64,000 bases of DNA. Source: Sphingomonas rubra (GTDB lineage Bacteria; Pseudomonadota; Alphaproteobacteria; Sphingomonadales; Sphingomonadaceae). The DNA lies in the NCBI RefSeq assembly GCF_900115745.1, contig NZ_FOXP01000010.1, forward strand, positions 62,001-126,000. The letters run 5' to 3'. The notes beneath the pieces are model-generated. The model made no database searches. It saw only the letters and a program-made list of their open reading frames with translations, and was not told the DNA's origin. A program made the translations under genes and the position numbers. The number at the start of each line of letters is the position of its first letter. Position 1 is the first letter of the stretch. Positions 29,440 to 38,399 of the stretch are shown piece by piece.

Positions 29440-32400
29440 TTGTCTCTAAATCGTTTTCTAGGCGCTACCGCGCTTGCCACCTCGCTGCTGTTCACCCCTA
29501 CCGCATGGGCGCAGACCACGGGGAACACGACGGGAACTACCACTGCGACCACCGCTGACGATCAGCCGATTGGTCAGCAGATTGCGCCTAATGCCGATCT
29601 GTCGCAGCAAGAAGCGCAGGAGGCCGGTGAGGTCATCGTCACCGGCTCGCGCATCGCTCGCCCGAACCTGGATGCAACCGCACCGATCACATCGATCGGC
29701 GTCGGCGAACTCACTAACACTGGCAACGTCGCTATCGGCGATCGGTTGAACGAATTGCCGGCACTACGCACGACCTTCGGCCAAGCCAATTCGACGCGCT
29801 TCATCGGAACTGCGGGCCTCAACGTGCTCGATCTGCGCGGCATTGGTACGGCCCGCACGCTGGTCGTCGTTAATGGTCGACGCCACGTAACGACGTCGCC
29901 TGGGGACAGCTCAGTCGATATTAACACGATCCCCACCGACCTGATCGATCGCGTCGACATCGTGACGGGTGGCAACTCGGCGATCTACGGCTCGGACGCG
30001 GTCGCGGGCGCAGTGAACTTCGTTCTCAAGCGCGATTTCGACGGCTTTCGCCTGCGTACGCAGGGCGCGGTAACTGAAAAGGGTGATCGCCCCTCCTATT
30101 TTGTTAGCGCCACTGCCGGAAAGAACTTCGCCGACGGTCGCGGAAACATCGCCGTTGCTGCCGAATATGCAGAGATGAAGGCGCTCTATTTCACAGACCG
30201 CGAGGAGCAGTACGGCGCGGTTCGTGGTCGTGATCAGTTCAATCCCACCGAGAATACCATTGGTGAATCGTCGCTCGGCAACGGCATTCCCGACCAGACC
30301 TTCCTTCGCAATGTTACAAACGCCTTGATTTCCACTGGCGGTGCCTTTGCAGCCGCTTGCCCGACGGCGGCAGCCACGGGGGAAAGTGCTGCTGCGTTCG
30401 CGCTGCGACGCGCAGCCGCGTGCAGCGGCCTGCGCGGCCCCGCTGCCCCAGGCGTGACGGGCCCCGAACTTGGTCGAACGTTCGTGTTCGACTCGAACGG
30501 TAACGTCGTCGCCAACCCCGGCCGGGCCGACCTGCGCACCGTGGGATCGGGCAACAATATTGGCGGTCTAGGATCAACACTGCGCGAAGTCGGGCAGCTT
30601 AGTCCCGGTTACAAGCGGTACTCCGCCAATCTGCTCGGGCATTTTGATGTCTCGCCCGCTTTCAAGCCCTTTATTGAAGCCAAATACGTCCGCATCGACT
30701 CGGTGCAAGAAGGTCAGGCGACCTTTTTTAACAATACCTTCAGCATCAATAATCCGTTCCTAACGACACAGGCGCGCAACCAGCTCGTATCTATCCTGTC
30801 GCCTACTGCGACCACCTTTACGGCGCAGCGCTTCAACATCGATTTTGGGGGTCGCGGCGAAGATCACCGTCGAGAAACCTACCGGGTCGTGGCCGGCATC
30901 GGTGGCGAGTTTAACGAGGATTGGCGCTACGAAGCGTCATTCAATTACGGACGCCTCGAGACCCAATACTCGACCCGTGGTAACTTGTTGCTGGCTCAAT
31001 ACGCCAACTCGATCAACGCAGTTCGCAACACCGCCGGCCAGATCGTCTGCGGGATCAACGCCGATGCGTCGACAACCAACGATGATGCCACGTGCGTTCC
31101 CGTTAATCTGTTTGGACTCGGCGCACCGTCGCAGGCGGCATTGAACTACTTCGGTGCCACGTCATCCCGTGTCGAACGAGCCGATCAGTACGTTGGCAAT
31201 GCCTATGTGTCGGGTGATCTGTCGCAACTGTTCTCGCTGCCGGGCGGTCCGATCAGCTTCTCGGTGGGCGGCGAGTATCGTCGCGAAACGGCGTACTCGG
31301 ATTACGATGACGTGACGCAGGCGGGGCTTACCTTCCTGAACGCCATTCCGACGTTTGATCCGCCGGCGCAGGTGGTCAAGGAAGCTTTCGGCGAAGTTCG
31401 CATACCGCTGCTTGCCAACACCAAGTTCTTCCAGGAATTGTCGATCGAGGCTGCTGGCCGCGTGTCCGATTACAACATCGGCAGCACCGGTACGGTGTTC
31501 TCGTACAACGTGGGCGGCATCTGGTCGCCGGCACGCGGCCTTCGCATTCGAGGCAGCTATGCACGGTCGGTTCGCGCCCCGACGCAGGCCGATCTGTTCG
31601 CATCGCCTAGCCAGACCTTCCTCAACGGTCTAGCCGATCCCTGCGGCCAGCAGAACATCAACAACAATCCGAATCGCGTCCGCAACTGCGCCGCAGCTGG
31701 GGTGCCCACAACCCAGACGTTCAATGGCATCACCGAACCTTTCACCAACCGCCCAGCATCCGGCATTTTGGGGCTGAACGGTAGCAATCCGAACCTGTCG
31801 GAGGAGCGTGGCACCAGCTACACGATCGGTACGGTGTTCCAGCCGGAATTCGTGCCAGGTCTCGCGATCACGGTTGATTACTACAATATTACTATCAAGG
31901 ATGCGATTACCTCGCTTGCTGCGCAAACAATTATCAACCAATGCTATGATGATCCCTCCGGCATCGACAATCCGTTCTGCGCGGCAATCACCCGCAACCC
32001 GAATGGTACTTTTGCCGGGCAGTCGAACGTGACGCTAGCGAACGGAACGGCGGTCGAGTTCGCCCGAACTGGATCGTCCTTCCTTTCGGGGCCTTTCAAC
32101 TTCGCGAAGATCAAGACGTCGGGTATCGACGGTGACATCAGCTATCGGACGAAGCTGAACGGCGATATCTCGTTCGCTGTGCGCGGCTTAGTGAGCTACG
32201 TCATCGCCAAGGACAATTACACCGACATCCAGCGTCCCGACTTCATCAACCAGCAGCTGCTGGAACTTGGCGACCCACAGTGGGAAGGCAATCTCAGCGT
32301 CAACATCGACTTTGGCTTGCTCGATTTCGGATATCGTTTCCGGTACGTCGGCAAGCAGACGATCGGCACCTTTGAAGCGCAAAATTCGCTTCAGGGTCGG

Positions 32401-32625
32401 CCGCCGGAGAACCCGGACGCTTTCCCGCGCACGTTCTACCCCGTCATCACCTACTCGGACTTCCGCCTGGGCCTCGACGCCACGGATCGGTTCCAGTTGT
32501 ACTTGGGCGTCGACAATGCTTTCGACCGGCTGCCGCCTTTCGGCCTGACCGGCACCGGTGCCGGCGACGGCATCTACGACAACATCGGGCGTCGCTTCTA
32601 TGCGGGTGTCGATCTCCGCTTCTAG
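29440..32625 (+). CDS. TonB-dependent outer-membrane receptor, low-GC region
   Basis: A 1061-aa protein starting at a TTG after GGGGG. The signal peptide is MSLNRFLGATALATSLLFTPTAWAQ, followed by a Thr-rich spacer and TonB box (EVIVTGSRI). The plug has GTARTLVVVNGRRHV and VDIVTGGNSAIYGSDAVAGAVNF, and the barrel ends in RFYAGVDLRF. It belongs to the Oar-like long receptor group of sphingomonads. The substrate is unknown. Codon choice is less GC-biased than in neighbouring genes, suggesting a different origin or relaxed bias. Confidence 0.92.
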   Translation: MSLNRFLGATALATSLLFTPTAWAQTTGNTTGTTTATTADDQPIGQQIAPNADLSQQEAQEAGEVIVTGSRIARPNLDATAPITSIGVGELTNTGNVAIGDRLNELPALRTTFGQANSTRFIGTAGLNVLDLRGIGTARTLVVVNGRRHVTTSPGDSSVDINTIPTDLIDRVDIVTGGNSAIYGSDAVAGAVNFVLKRDFDGFRLRTQGAVTEKGDRPSYFVSATAGKNFADGRGNIAVAAEYAEMKALYFTDREEQYGAVRGRDQFNPTENTIGESSLGNGIPDQTFLRNVTNALISTGGAFAAACPTAAATGESAAAFALRRAAACSGLRGPAAPGVTGPELGRTFVFDSNGNVVANPGRADLRTVGSGNNIGGLGSTLREVGQLSPGYKRYSANLLGHFDVSPAFKPFIEAKYVRIDSVQEGQATFFNNTFSINNPFLTTQARNQLVSILSPTATTFTAQRFNIDFGGRGEDHRRETYRVVAGIGGEFNEDWRYEASFNYGRLETQYSTRGNLLLAQYANSINAVRNTAGQIVCGINADASTTNDDATCVPVNLFGLGAPSQAALNYFGATSSRVERADQYVGNAYVSGDLSQLFSLPGGPISFSVGGEYRRETAYSDYDDVTQAGLTFLNAIPTFDPPAQVVKEAFGEVRIPLLANTKFFQELSIEAAGRVSDYNIGSTGTVFSYNVGGIWSPARGLRIRGSYARSVRAPTQADLFASPSQTFLNGLADPCGQQNINNNPNRVRNCAAAGVPTTQTFNGITEPFTNRPASGILGLNGSNPNLSEERGTSYTIGTVFQPEFVPGLAITVDYYNITIKDAITSLAAQTIINQCYDDPSGIDNPFCAAITRNPNGTFAGQSNVTLANGTAVEFARTGSSFLSGPFNFAKIKTSGIDGDISYRTKLNGDISFAVRGLVSYVIAKDNYTDIQRPDFINQQLLELGDPQWEGNLSVNIDFGLLDFGYRFRYVGKQTIGTFEAQNSLQGRPPENPDAFPRTFYPVITYSDFRLGLDATDRFQLYLGVDNAFDRLPPFGLTGTGAGDGIYDNIGRRFYAGVDLRF

Positions 32626-32644
32626 AAGCCGAGTACGTTGCCTA

Positions 32645-32679
32645 AAGGGGTCGCTGCGTTGCAGCGGCCCCTTCTTTCT
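32645..32679 (+). terminator. Rho-independent terminator after the TonB receptor
   Basis: A 13-bp stem (AAGGGGTCGCTGC / GCAGCGGCCCCTT, one G-T pair) with a GTT loop followed by CTTTCT. It lies 20 bases after the receptor stop and also before the alr 3' end, so it may serve both. Confidence 0.85.
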
Positions 32680-32727
32680 AGCGGCAATAAAGTGTTCATC
32701 GTACGCCGACGATTGATCTACCAGCCT

Positions 32728-33774
32728 TTAGAACCAACGACGCTCATATCGGGTACCGAGCGCGGTAAGCAGCTCGTACGCAGAACGTTGCGAATGCTTA
32801 GCGGTATTTTGCAAGTCAAAGCAAAACTCCACATAGCTGCCCTCCTTGATCGTGCTGCCGATGGGACACGCTAGCGCGATCAGGTCCATCGATACACGCC
32901 CGATAATGGAGAGGATCTCTTCACCAAACCACCCGATGCCGCGACTAGACAAACTCCTTGGATAGCCATCCGCGTAACCCACATTGACGATTACTACTAT
33001 AGTGTCAGTTTTCGCGGCCCATGTGGCATTGTAGCCGACGGTCGCCCCTGCTTTTACCATGCGGCGTTGCAGAACCTCTGCTCGTGGGAACACAACAGAC
33101 TGGATGACCTCGGCAAGTTCCACCCGTGGCACACCACCGTAGAGCGCGAGACCGGGTCTAGTAAGATCGAACCCGTAAGCGGAGCCGAGTGCAATACCGG
33201 CGGAATTTGCCAGACTCAACCGCTCAGCATAAGCATGCCTGCCAGCTGCGATCAAAGCATCTCGCTGCCGCTCGTTCATCGGCGAGTCCTCATCGGCGCA
33301 GGCGAGATGGCTCATCAGCGTATCGATCTTCAAGCCGTCGAGCAGGTGAAGATCGTCCGTGCCAAGGCCCAGACGGTTCATGCCCGTGTCGACCATCACG
33401 TCGCACGCACCGCCGCCCGCCGCCTTCCAGCGCGCGACCTGCGCCGCCGTGTTGAGGACGGGGCGGGCGATGCCGGACAAAGCCGCGCACATGTCCTCCT
33501 CGCGGACCCCATGCAGGACCGATATCGGCAGCTTCAAATGGGCAAGGGCTATCGCCTCTTGCCAGTTGGACACGAAGAAGTCGCGGCATCCAGCGGCGGC
33601 GAGGCGCGTGGCGACGTCCTCCGCACCGAGGCCGTAGCCGTTGGCCTTGATCGCTGCGCCGCAGGCGGCGGACCCGCTCATCCGATCGAGCGCGCGCCAA
33701 TTGGAGACGAGAGCATCGCCATTGAGGCGCAGGCGGAGGGGAGCGGGAATGTCGAGGGTGGGTCTGTCGGTCAC
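32728..33774 (-). CDS. alr: Alanine racemase
   Basis: A 348-aa fold-type III PLP enzyme. The PLP lysine is Lys43 in AIKANGYGLG. MVDTGMNRLGLG, the second-base Tyr region VGYNATWAAKTD, and GRVSMDLIALA are present. It makes D-Ala for peptidoglycan. The 5' third has the high GC of the window, while the 3' two thirds are clearly more AT-rich, as if a recombination join lay within the gene near 33.3-33.4 kb. All key residues are intact. Confidence 0.92.
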   Translation of the reverse strand: MTDRPTLDIPAPLRLRLNGDALVSNWRALDRMSGSAACGAAIKANGYGLGAEDVATRLAAAGCRDFFVSNWQEAIALAHLKLPISVLHGVREEDMCAALSGIARPVLNTAAQVARWKAAGGGACDVMVDTGMNRLGLGTDDLHLLDGLKIDTLMSHLACADEDSPMNERQRDALIAAGRHAYAERLSLANSAGIALGSAYGFDLTRPGLALYGGVPRVELAEVIQSVVFPRAEVLQRRMVKAGATVGYNATWAAKTDTIVVIVNVGYADGYPRSLSSRGIGWFGEEILSIIGRVSMDLIALACPIGSTIKEGSYVEFCFDLQNTAKHSQRSAYELLTALGTRYERRWF

Positions 33775-33791
33775 GCCGGGTGTTTAGCCGC

Positions 33792-35171
33792 TCAGACGAT
33801 CCCGGTCGAATAGTAGAGCGCGATGACGGCGAAGACGGCGGCGGTCTTGAGGAGGGTCAGGACGAAGATGTCGCGATAGGCCTGGGTATGGGTGAGGCCC
33901 GTGACGGCGAGCAGGGTGATGACGGCGCCGTTGTGCGGCAGCGTGTCCATGCCGCCGGACGCCATCGAGGCGACGCGGTGGAGCACCTCGCGCGGGATGC
34001 CGGCGGCGTCGCCGGCGGTGGCGAACTGGTCGGCCAGCGCGGCGAGCGCGATTGAGAGGCCACCCGAGGCGGAGCCGGTGATGCCGGACAAGGCGGTGAC
34101 GGTCACCGCCTCGTTGACCAGGGGATCGGGGACGGCGGTGAGCGCGCGGCGGACGATGGCGAAGCCGGGCAGCGCGGCGATCACCGCGCCGAAGCCATAT
34201 TCGACCGCCGTATTCATGCCCGCCAGCAACGCGCCCCCGACTGCGGCGCGGGAACCGTCGGCGAAGGCGCGGGCGACAGGGCGGAAGGCGGTGAGGAGGA
34301 TCGTGGCGATGCCGAGAAGGAGCGCGCCCTCGACCGCCCAGATGGCGGCGAGCGGCTTGACCACCAGAACCTCCCGAACTTCGCCCATGGCGAGCGTGGT
34401 CGATTCTCCAACAATCGCAGGAATATGGAGGGTCAGAAGCAGGTTGGCGATGCCGACGACGAGCAGCGGCAGGACGGCGAGCGCGGGGTGCGCGAGCCGG
34501 TCGTCCGAGGGAGGAGCGGGTTCATTGACGAGGTCGGTGCCGTAGCCCTCCCCGGCTAGCGCACGGCGGCGGTGGTCGAGGTAGAAGAGGCCCGCAGTGA
34601 GGATCAGGAGCGAGCCGGCGAGGCCGAGCAGCGGCGCGGCCCAGGTGGTGGTGCCGAAGAAGCTGGTCGGGATGATGTTCTGGATCTGCGGCGTGCCGGG
34701 TGCCGCGTCCATGGTGAAGGTGAGCGCGCCGAGGCCGATGGTGGCGGGGATCAGCCGCTTGGGAATGTCGGCGCGACGGAACAGTTCGGCCGCGAACGGA
34801 TAGACGGCGAAGACCGCGACGAACACCGACACGCCGCCGTAGGTGAGGAGCGCGGTGACCGCGACGATGGCGGGAATCGCGCGATTGGGCCCGAGGAAGC
34901 GGATGGCGGAGACGACGATCGCGCGCGAGAAGCCGGCGATTTCAACCAGCTTGCCGAACAGCGCGCCGAGCAGGAACACGGGGAAGTAGAATTTCAGGAA
35001 CGCGGCGACGCGCTCCATGAACAGGCCTGAAAAGGCGGCGGGAACCTGCGCCGGGTCGGTCGCGAGGACGGCGAGCATGGCGAGAAGCGGCGCCATGACG
35101 ATCACGCTGAGACCGCGATAGGCGGCGAGCATCAGGAGCGCGAGCGCGGTGGCGGCGATGAGGACGCTCAT
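33792..35171 (-). CDS. GntP-family permease
   Basis: A 459-aa protein with about twelve hydrophobic segments and GntP motifs (LTYGGVSVFVAVFAVYPFA, TMDAAPGTPQIQNIIPTSFFGT, SGITGSASGGLSIALAAL, HNGAVITLLAVTGLTH). Members carry gluconate or short hydroxy acids with protons. Being the downstream end of a valine/PHA gene run, it could move hydroxybutyrate-like or hydroxyisobutyrate-like acids; this is inference from context. It ends 17 bases before the alr start on the same strand. Confidence 0.85.
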   Translation of the reverse strand: MSVLIAATALALLMLAAYRGLSVIVMAPLLAMLAVLATDPAQVPAAFSGLFMERVAAFLKFYFPVFLLGALFGKLVEIAGFSRAIVVSAIRFLGPNRAIPAIVAVTALLTYGGVSVFVAVFAVYPFAAELFRRADIPKRLIPATIGLGALTFTMDAAPGTPQIQNIIPTSFFGTTTWAAPLLGLAGSLLILTAGLFYLDHRRRALAGEGYGTDLVNEPAPPSDDRLAHPALAVLPLLVVGIANLLLTLHIPAIVGESTTLAMGEVREVLVVKPLAAIWAVEGALLLGIATILLTAFRPVARAFADGSRAAVGGALLAGMNTAVEYGFGAVIAALPGFAIVRRALTAVPDPLVNEAVTVTALSGITGSASGGLSIALAALADQFATAGDAAGIPREVLHRVASMASGGMDTLPHNGAVITLLAVTGLTHTQAYRDIFVLTLLKTAAVFAVIALYYSTGIV

Positions 35172-35246
35172 GATGCGATCGTCATCCTTTGAACTGTCCT
35201 CACCCTTCCGCGGCTTCGCTCCCTCCTTCTCCCACAGGGAGAGGGA

Positions 35247-36116
35247 TTACAGCGTCTTAATGATGGCGGAGAAATCGAGGGCGCCATGGCCGTCGGCGGC
35301 AAAAGCTTCGTAGAGTTCGCGGGCGCGAGTGCCCATGGGGGTGTTGGCGCCTGCCTGTTCGGCGGCCTCGGCGGCGAGGCGGAGATCCTTGAGCATGAGC
35401 GCGGTGGCGAAACCGCCCTGATAGTCGCGGTCGGCCGGCGTCTCGGGGCCGACGCCGGGGACGGGGCAGTAACTGGTCATCGACCAGCTCTGGCCGGAGG
35501 AGACGCTGGCGATGTCGTAGAAAGCCTGTGCGTCTAGGCCGAGCTTGCCGGCGAGCGCGAACGCCTCGCAGGTGGCGACCATGGTCGCGCCGAGAATCAT
35601 GTTGTTGCACATCTTGGCGGCCTGCCCCGCCCCAGCGGCACCGGCACGGATCACGGCCTTGCCCATTTGCGCGAGAATCGGCTCGGCCCGGGAGAAGCCG
35701 TCGTCGCCTCCGCCGACCATGAAGGTGAGGCTGCCCGCCGCCGCCGCCGCGATGCCGCCGGAGACCGGCGCATCGACGGCGACCATGCCCTTGGCCGCCG
35801 CCTGCTCGGCAACGCGGCGGGCGGTGGCGACGTCGATGGTGGAACAGTCGATCAGCAGCGCGGCGGGGGGCAGGACGGGGAGGATCTCGGCGTAGACCGC
35901 CTCGACATGGGCGCCGGCCGGGAGCATCGTCACCACCACCTCGGCGCCATCGGCGGCCTCGACCGCGGTGGCGGCGGGAAGGCAGCCGGCCTCCTCGGCA
36001 CGAGCGAGCGCGTCGGCGGAGAGGTCGAAGGCACGGACGTCGTGGCCGGCCTTGGCGAGGTTCGCGGCCATGCCGCCGCCCATGTTGCCAAGGCCGATAA
36101 AGGCGATGCGGGTCAT
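35247..36116 (-). CDS. mmsB: 3-hydroxyisobutyrate dehydrogenase
   Basis: A 289-aa beta-hydroxyacid dehydrogenase. The nucleotide-binding motif is GLGNMGGGMAANL, substrate motif DAPVSGG, catalytic lysine in AGAGQAAKMCNNM, and the C-terminal KDLRLAAEAA segment is present. It oxidises 3-hydroxyisobutyrate to methylmalonate semialdehyde in valine breakdown. The start at 36116 has GGAGAGAGA upstream; the longer frame is rejected. MmsA, the next enzyme, is encoded further upstream in the same run. Confidence 0.93.
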   Translation of the reverse strand: MTRIAFIGLGNMGGGMAANLAKAGHDVRAFDLSADALARAEEAGCLPAATAVEAADGAEVVVTMLPAGAHVEAVYAEILPVLPPAALLIDCSTIDVATARRVAEQAAAKGMVAVDAPVSGGIAAAAAGSLTFMVGGGDDGFSRAEPILAQMGKAVIRAGAAGAGQAAKMCNNMILGATMVATCEAFALAGKLGLDAQAFYDIASVSSGQSWSMTSYCPVPGVGPETPADRDYQGGFATALMLKDLRLAAEAAEQAGANTPMGTRARELYEAFAADGHGALDFSAIIKTL

Positions 36117-36250
36117 TATTCTCTCTCCTGCGGCTCTGTTCGCCTGATCGTCATGTTGGCGGAGGACAGCATCTCCCGAGACAGGCGGTGTGCGCTCCAC
36201 GAAGAGATCCCAGCATCCGCTGGAGTGACGATAGTGGGAGCACCTTACTT

Positions 36251-36334
36251 CGTCATGCCGGGCTTGTCCCGGTATCCAGGGCCACGCGCGGTGCGTTGCC
36301 TGGCTCCGAATGGCGGAACGAGCCCGACATGACG
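36251..36334. repeat. REP-like inverted repeat, imperfect
   Basis: Arms 36251-36275 and 36310-36334 (CGTCATGCCGGGCTTG… and …CGAGCCCGACATGACG) are complementary with several mismatches. It sits between mmsB and the enoyl-CoA hydratase gene, both on the minus strand. Confidence 0.7.
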
Positions 36335-36341
36335 GAAGGGG

Positions 36342-37115
36342 CTACTTCCCCGTCCAGTTGCCGGGGCGTTTCTCGACGAAGGCGGCCATGCCTTCCTTCT
36401 GGTCGGCGGTACCGAACAGGCCGTGGAACAGGCGGCGCTCGTACTGGACGCCCTGGCCCAGGCTCATCTCGAAGGCGGCGTTCACCATCTCCTTGTTGGC
36501 GAGAACGGCAAGCGGAGCCATAGAAGCGATTGTCTCGGCGGTCTTCAGCGCGTCGTCGAGTAGCTGGTCGGCGGGGATCACGCGGGCGACGAGGCCGGAC
36601 CGCTCGGCCTCCTCGGCGTCCATCATCCGGCCGGTCAGGCACATCTCCATCGCCTTGGCCTTGCCGACCGCGTGGGTCAGCCGCTGCGACCCGCCCATGC
36701 CGGGGGTGACGCCGAGCTTGATCTCGGGCTGGCCGAACTTGGCGGTGTCGGCGGCGAGGATGAAGTCGCACATCATCGCCAGTTCGCAACCGCCGCCGAG
36801 CGCGTAGCCGGCGACCGCGGCGATCACCGGCTTGCGGGTGCGCGCGAACTGCTCCCAGCCGGCGAAGAAGTTGGAGCCGTACATGTCGGCGAAGCCTTGC
36901 GCCGACATCTCCTTGATGTCGGCGCCCGCGGCGAACGCCTTGGCCGAGCCGGTGACGACCGCGCAGCCCTGGCCGGGATCGGCGTCGAACGCCACCATGG
37001 CGGCGTTGAGATCTGCGAGCACCTGCCCGTTGAGCGCGTTCAGCGCCTGCGGGCGGTTGAGCGTGACCAGCGTGACGCGGCCGCGCTGTTCGACCAGGAT
37101 CGTTTGGTATTCCAT
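36342..37115 (-). CDS. Enoyl-CoA hydratase
   Basis: A 257-aa crotonase: [21 protein letters not shown] (oxyanion), Glu in [14 protein letters not shown], and [13 protein letters not shown]. It hydrates trans-2-enoyl-CoA to 3-hydroxyacyl-CoA. In this run it would hydrate methacrylyl-CoA to 3-hydroxyisobutyryl-CoA, between the acyl-CoA dehydrogenase and the hydrolase; general beta-oxidation use is equally possible. Confidence 0.9.
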   Translation of the reverse strand: MEYQTILVEQRGRVTLVTLNRPQALNALNGQVLADLNAAMVAFDADPGQGCAVVTGSAKAFAAGADIKEMSAQGFADMYGSNFFAGWEQFARTRKPVIAAVAGYALGGGCELAMMCDFILAADTAKFGQPEIKLGVTPGMGGSQRLTHAVGKAKAMEMCLTGRMMDAEEAERSGLVARVIPADQLLDDALKTAETIASMAPLAVLANKEMVNAAFEMSLGQGVQYERRLFHGLFGTADQKEGMAAFVEKRPGNWTGK

Positions 37116-37145
37116 GGTGCGTCCTTGTAAGTTTGCCCCCGCTAT

Positions 37146-37215
37146 CCGTTCGTGCTGAGCGACGTCGAAGCACTGTTCGGCGAGCGCAGCCTTCGATTTC
37201 GCTCAGGCCGAACGG
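37146..37215. repeat. Inverted repeat of a second type
   Basis: Arms 37146-37170 and 37191-37215 pair at about 20 of 25 positions (CCGTTCG…CGAAG cores). The core differs from the CGTCATGCCGGG elements, so it represents another repeat family between two minus-strand genes. Confidence 0.65.
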
Positions 37216-37242
37216 AGGTGGGGTGGTCGGCTGGAGTACGTC

Positions 37243-38331
37243 TTAACGATAGGCGGGCAGCGGCGTCCATGCTTCGGCGGGAGGGAGCGGTTCGAAATAG
37301 GCGTCGACCATCGCCGGCGTCACCTCGGCGGCGGTTGGCGGCGACCAGCGCGGATCGCCGGTCTTGTCGATCAGGAGTGCGCGGACGCCCTCCGCGAAGT
37401 CGGGTGCACGGTGCATTCGGGCCATGATGGCGTATTCCATCCGCATCTCGTCGACGAAGTGGAGCTGGCGCGGGCTTTCGACCAGCATGCGTAGCGATAC
37501 CTTGCAGGCGGTGGGCGAGCGTTTGTGGAGCGCGGCGAGCGTGTCGGTCGCCCACTCGCCGCCATCCGCCTCCAACGCGGCCAGCACGACGTCGAAGTCG
37601 TCGGACGCGAATAGGTGGTCGATCGTCGGCAATCGCTCGACGATGCGGGCGGGCGGCGGCGGCACGGCGGCACCGGCCAGGATCGACTCGGCCTTTTCCG
37701 GGCTGGCGGCGATCTCCGCCTTGACCGCGTCGAGCGCATCGGAGGGAAGATAGAAATTGGCGAGGCCCAGCGCGATGCAGTCGGCGCCGTCGAGCCGCGC
37801 GCTGGTCAGCGCGAGATACTGGGCGCTACGGCCGCGCAGGCGTGACAAATAGCGGCCGCCGCCGACGTCGGGGAACAGGCCGATCGTCGTCTCCGGCATG
37901 GCGAACACCGTGCGCTCGGTGACCACGCGGTAACGGCACGGGCAGGCGATGCCGACGCCGCCGCCCATGACGATGCCGTCCATGAACACCACGCCGGGCT
38001 TCGGATAGGTGTACATGAGGTGGTTAAGGCGGTATTCCTCGAAGAAGAAATCGCGGCCGAGCGTGCCACCCTTGGGCGTGTCCTTGGCGATCGAGACGAC
38101 GTCGCCGCCCGCGCAGAAGCCCCTGCCGCCGGCATGATCGATCATCACGATCCGCACGTCGTCGTCCGACCGCCAGTCGAGCAGCGCCTGCGTCATTTGG
38201 CGGACCATGCCGAGGTCCAGGCTGTGCAGCGCCTTGGGCCGGTCGAGCCGGATGCGGCCGGCGCACTGGTCGGCGAAGGTGAGGACATGGGGGTCGGCGA
38301 GGAAGGTCAAGGTCGCAGCGTTTCCGTTCAT
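37243..38331 (-). CDS. 3-hydroxyisobutyryl-CoA hydrolase
   Basis: A 362-aa crotonase-fold hydrolase. RLDRPKALHSLDLGM, RGFCAGGDVVS, VMGGGVGIACPCRYRV and PETTIGLFPDVGGGRYLSRL with the hydrolase Glu/Asp pattern separate it from plain hydratases. It releases free 3-hydroxyisobutyrate from its CoA ester, the step before mmsB. It lies upstream of the enoyl-CoA hydratase in transcription order. Confidence 0.92.
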   Translation of the reverse strand: MNGNAATLTFLADPHVLTFADQCAGRIRLDRPKALHSLDLGMVRQMTQALLDWRSDDDVRIVMIDHAGGRGFCAGGDVVSIAKDTPKGGTLGRDFFFEEYRLNHLMYTYPKPGVVFMDGIVMGGGVGIACPCRYRVVTERTVFAMPETTIGLFPDVGGGRYLSRLRGRSAQYLALTSARLDGADCIALGLANFYLPSDALDAVKAEIAASPEKAESILAGAAVPPPPARIVERLPTIDHLFASDDFDVVLAALEADGGEWATDTLAALHKRSPTACKVSLRMLVESPRQLHFVDEMRMEYAIMARMHRAPDFAEGVRALLIDKTGDPRWSPPTAAEVTPAMVDAYFEPLPPAEAWTPLPAYR

Positions 38332-38399
38332 TGTCCCGGCAGTGAAGGGACTATCGTGTAGGTGTCGGCATCTTCCCGTTCGTCATGCCGGGGCAGGCA

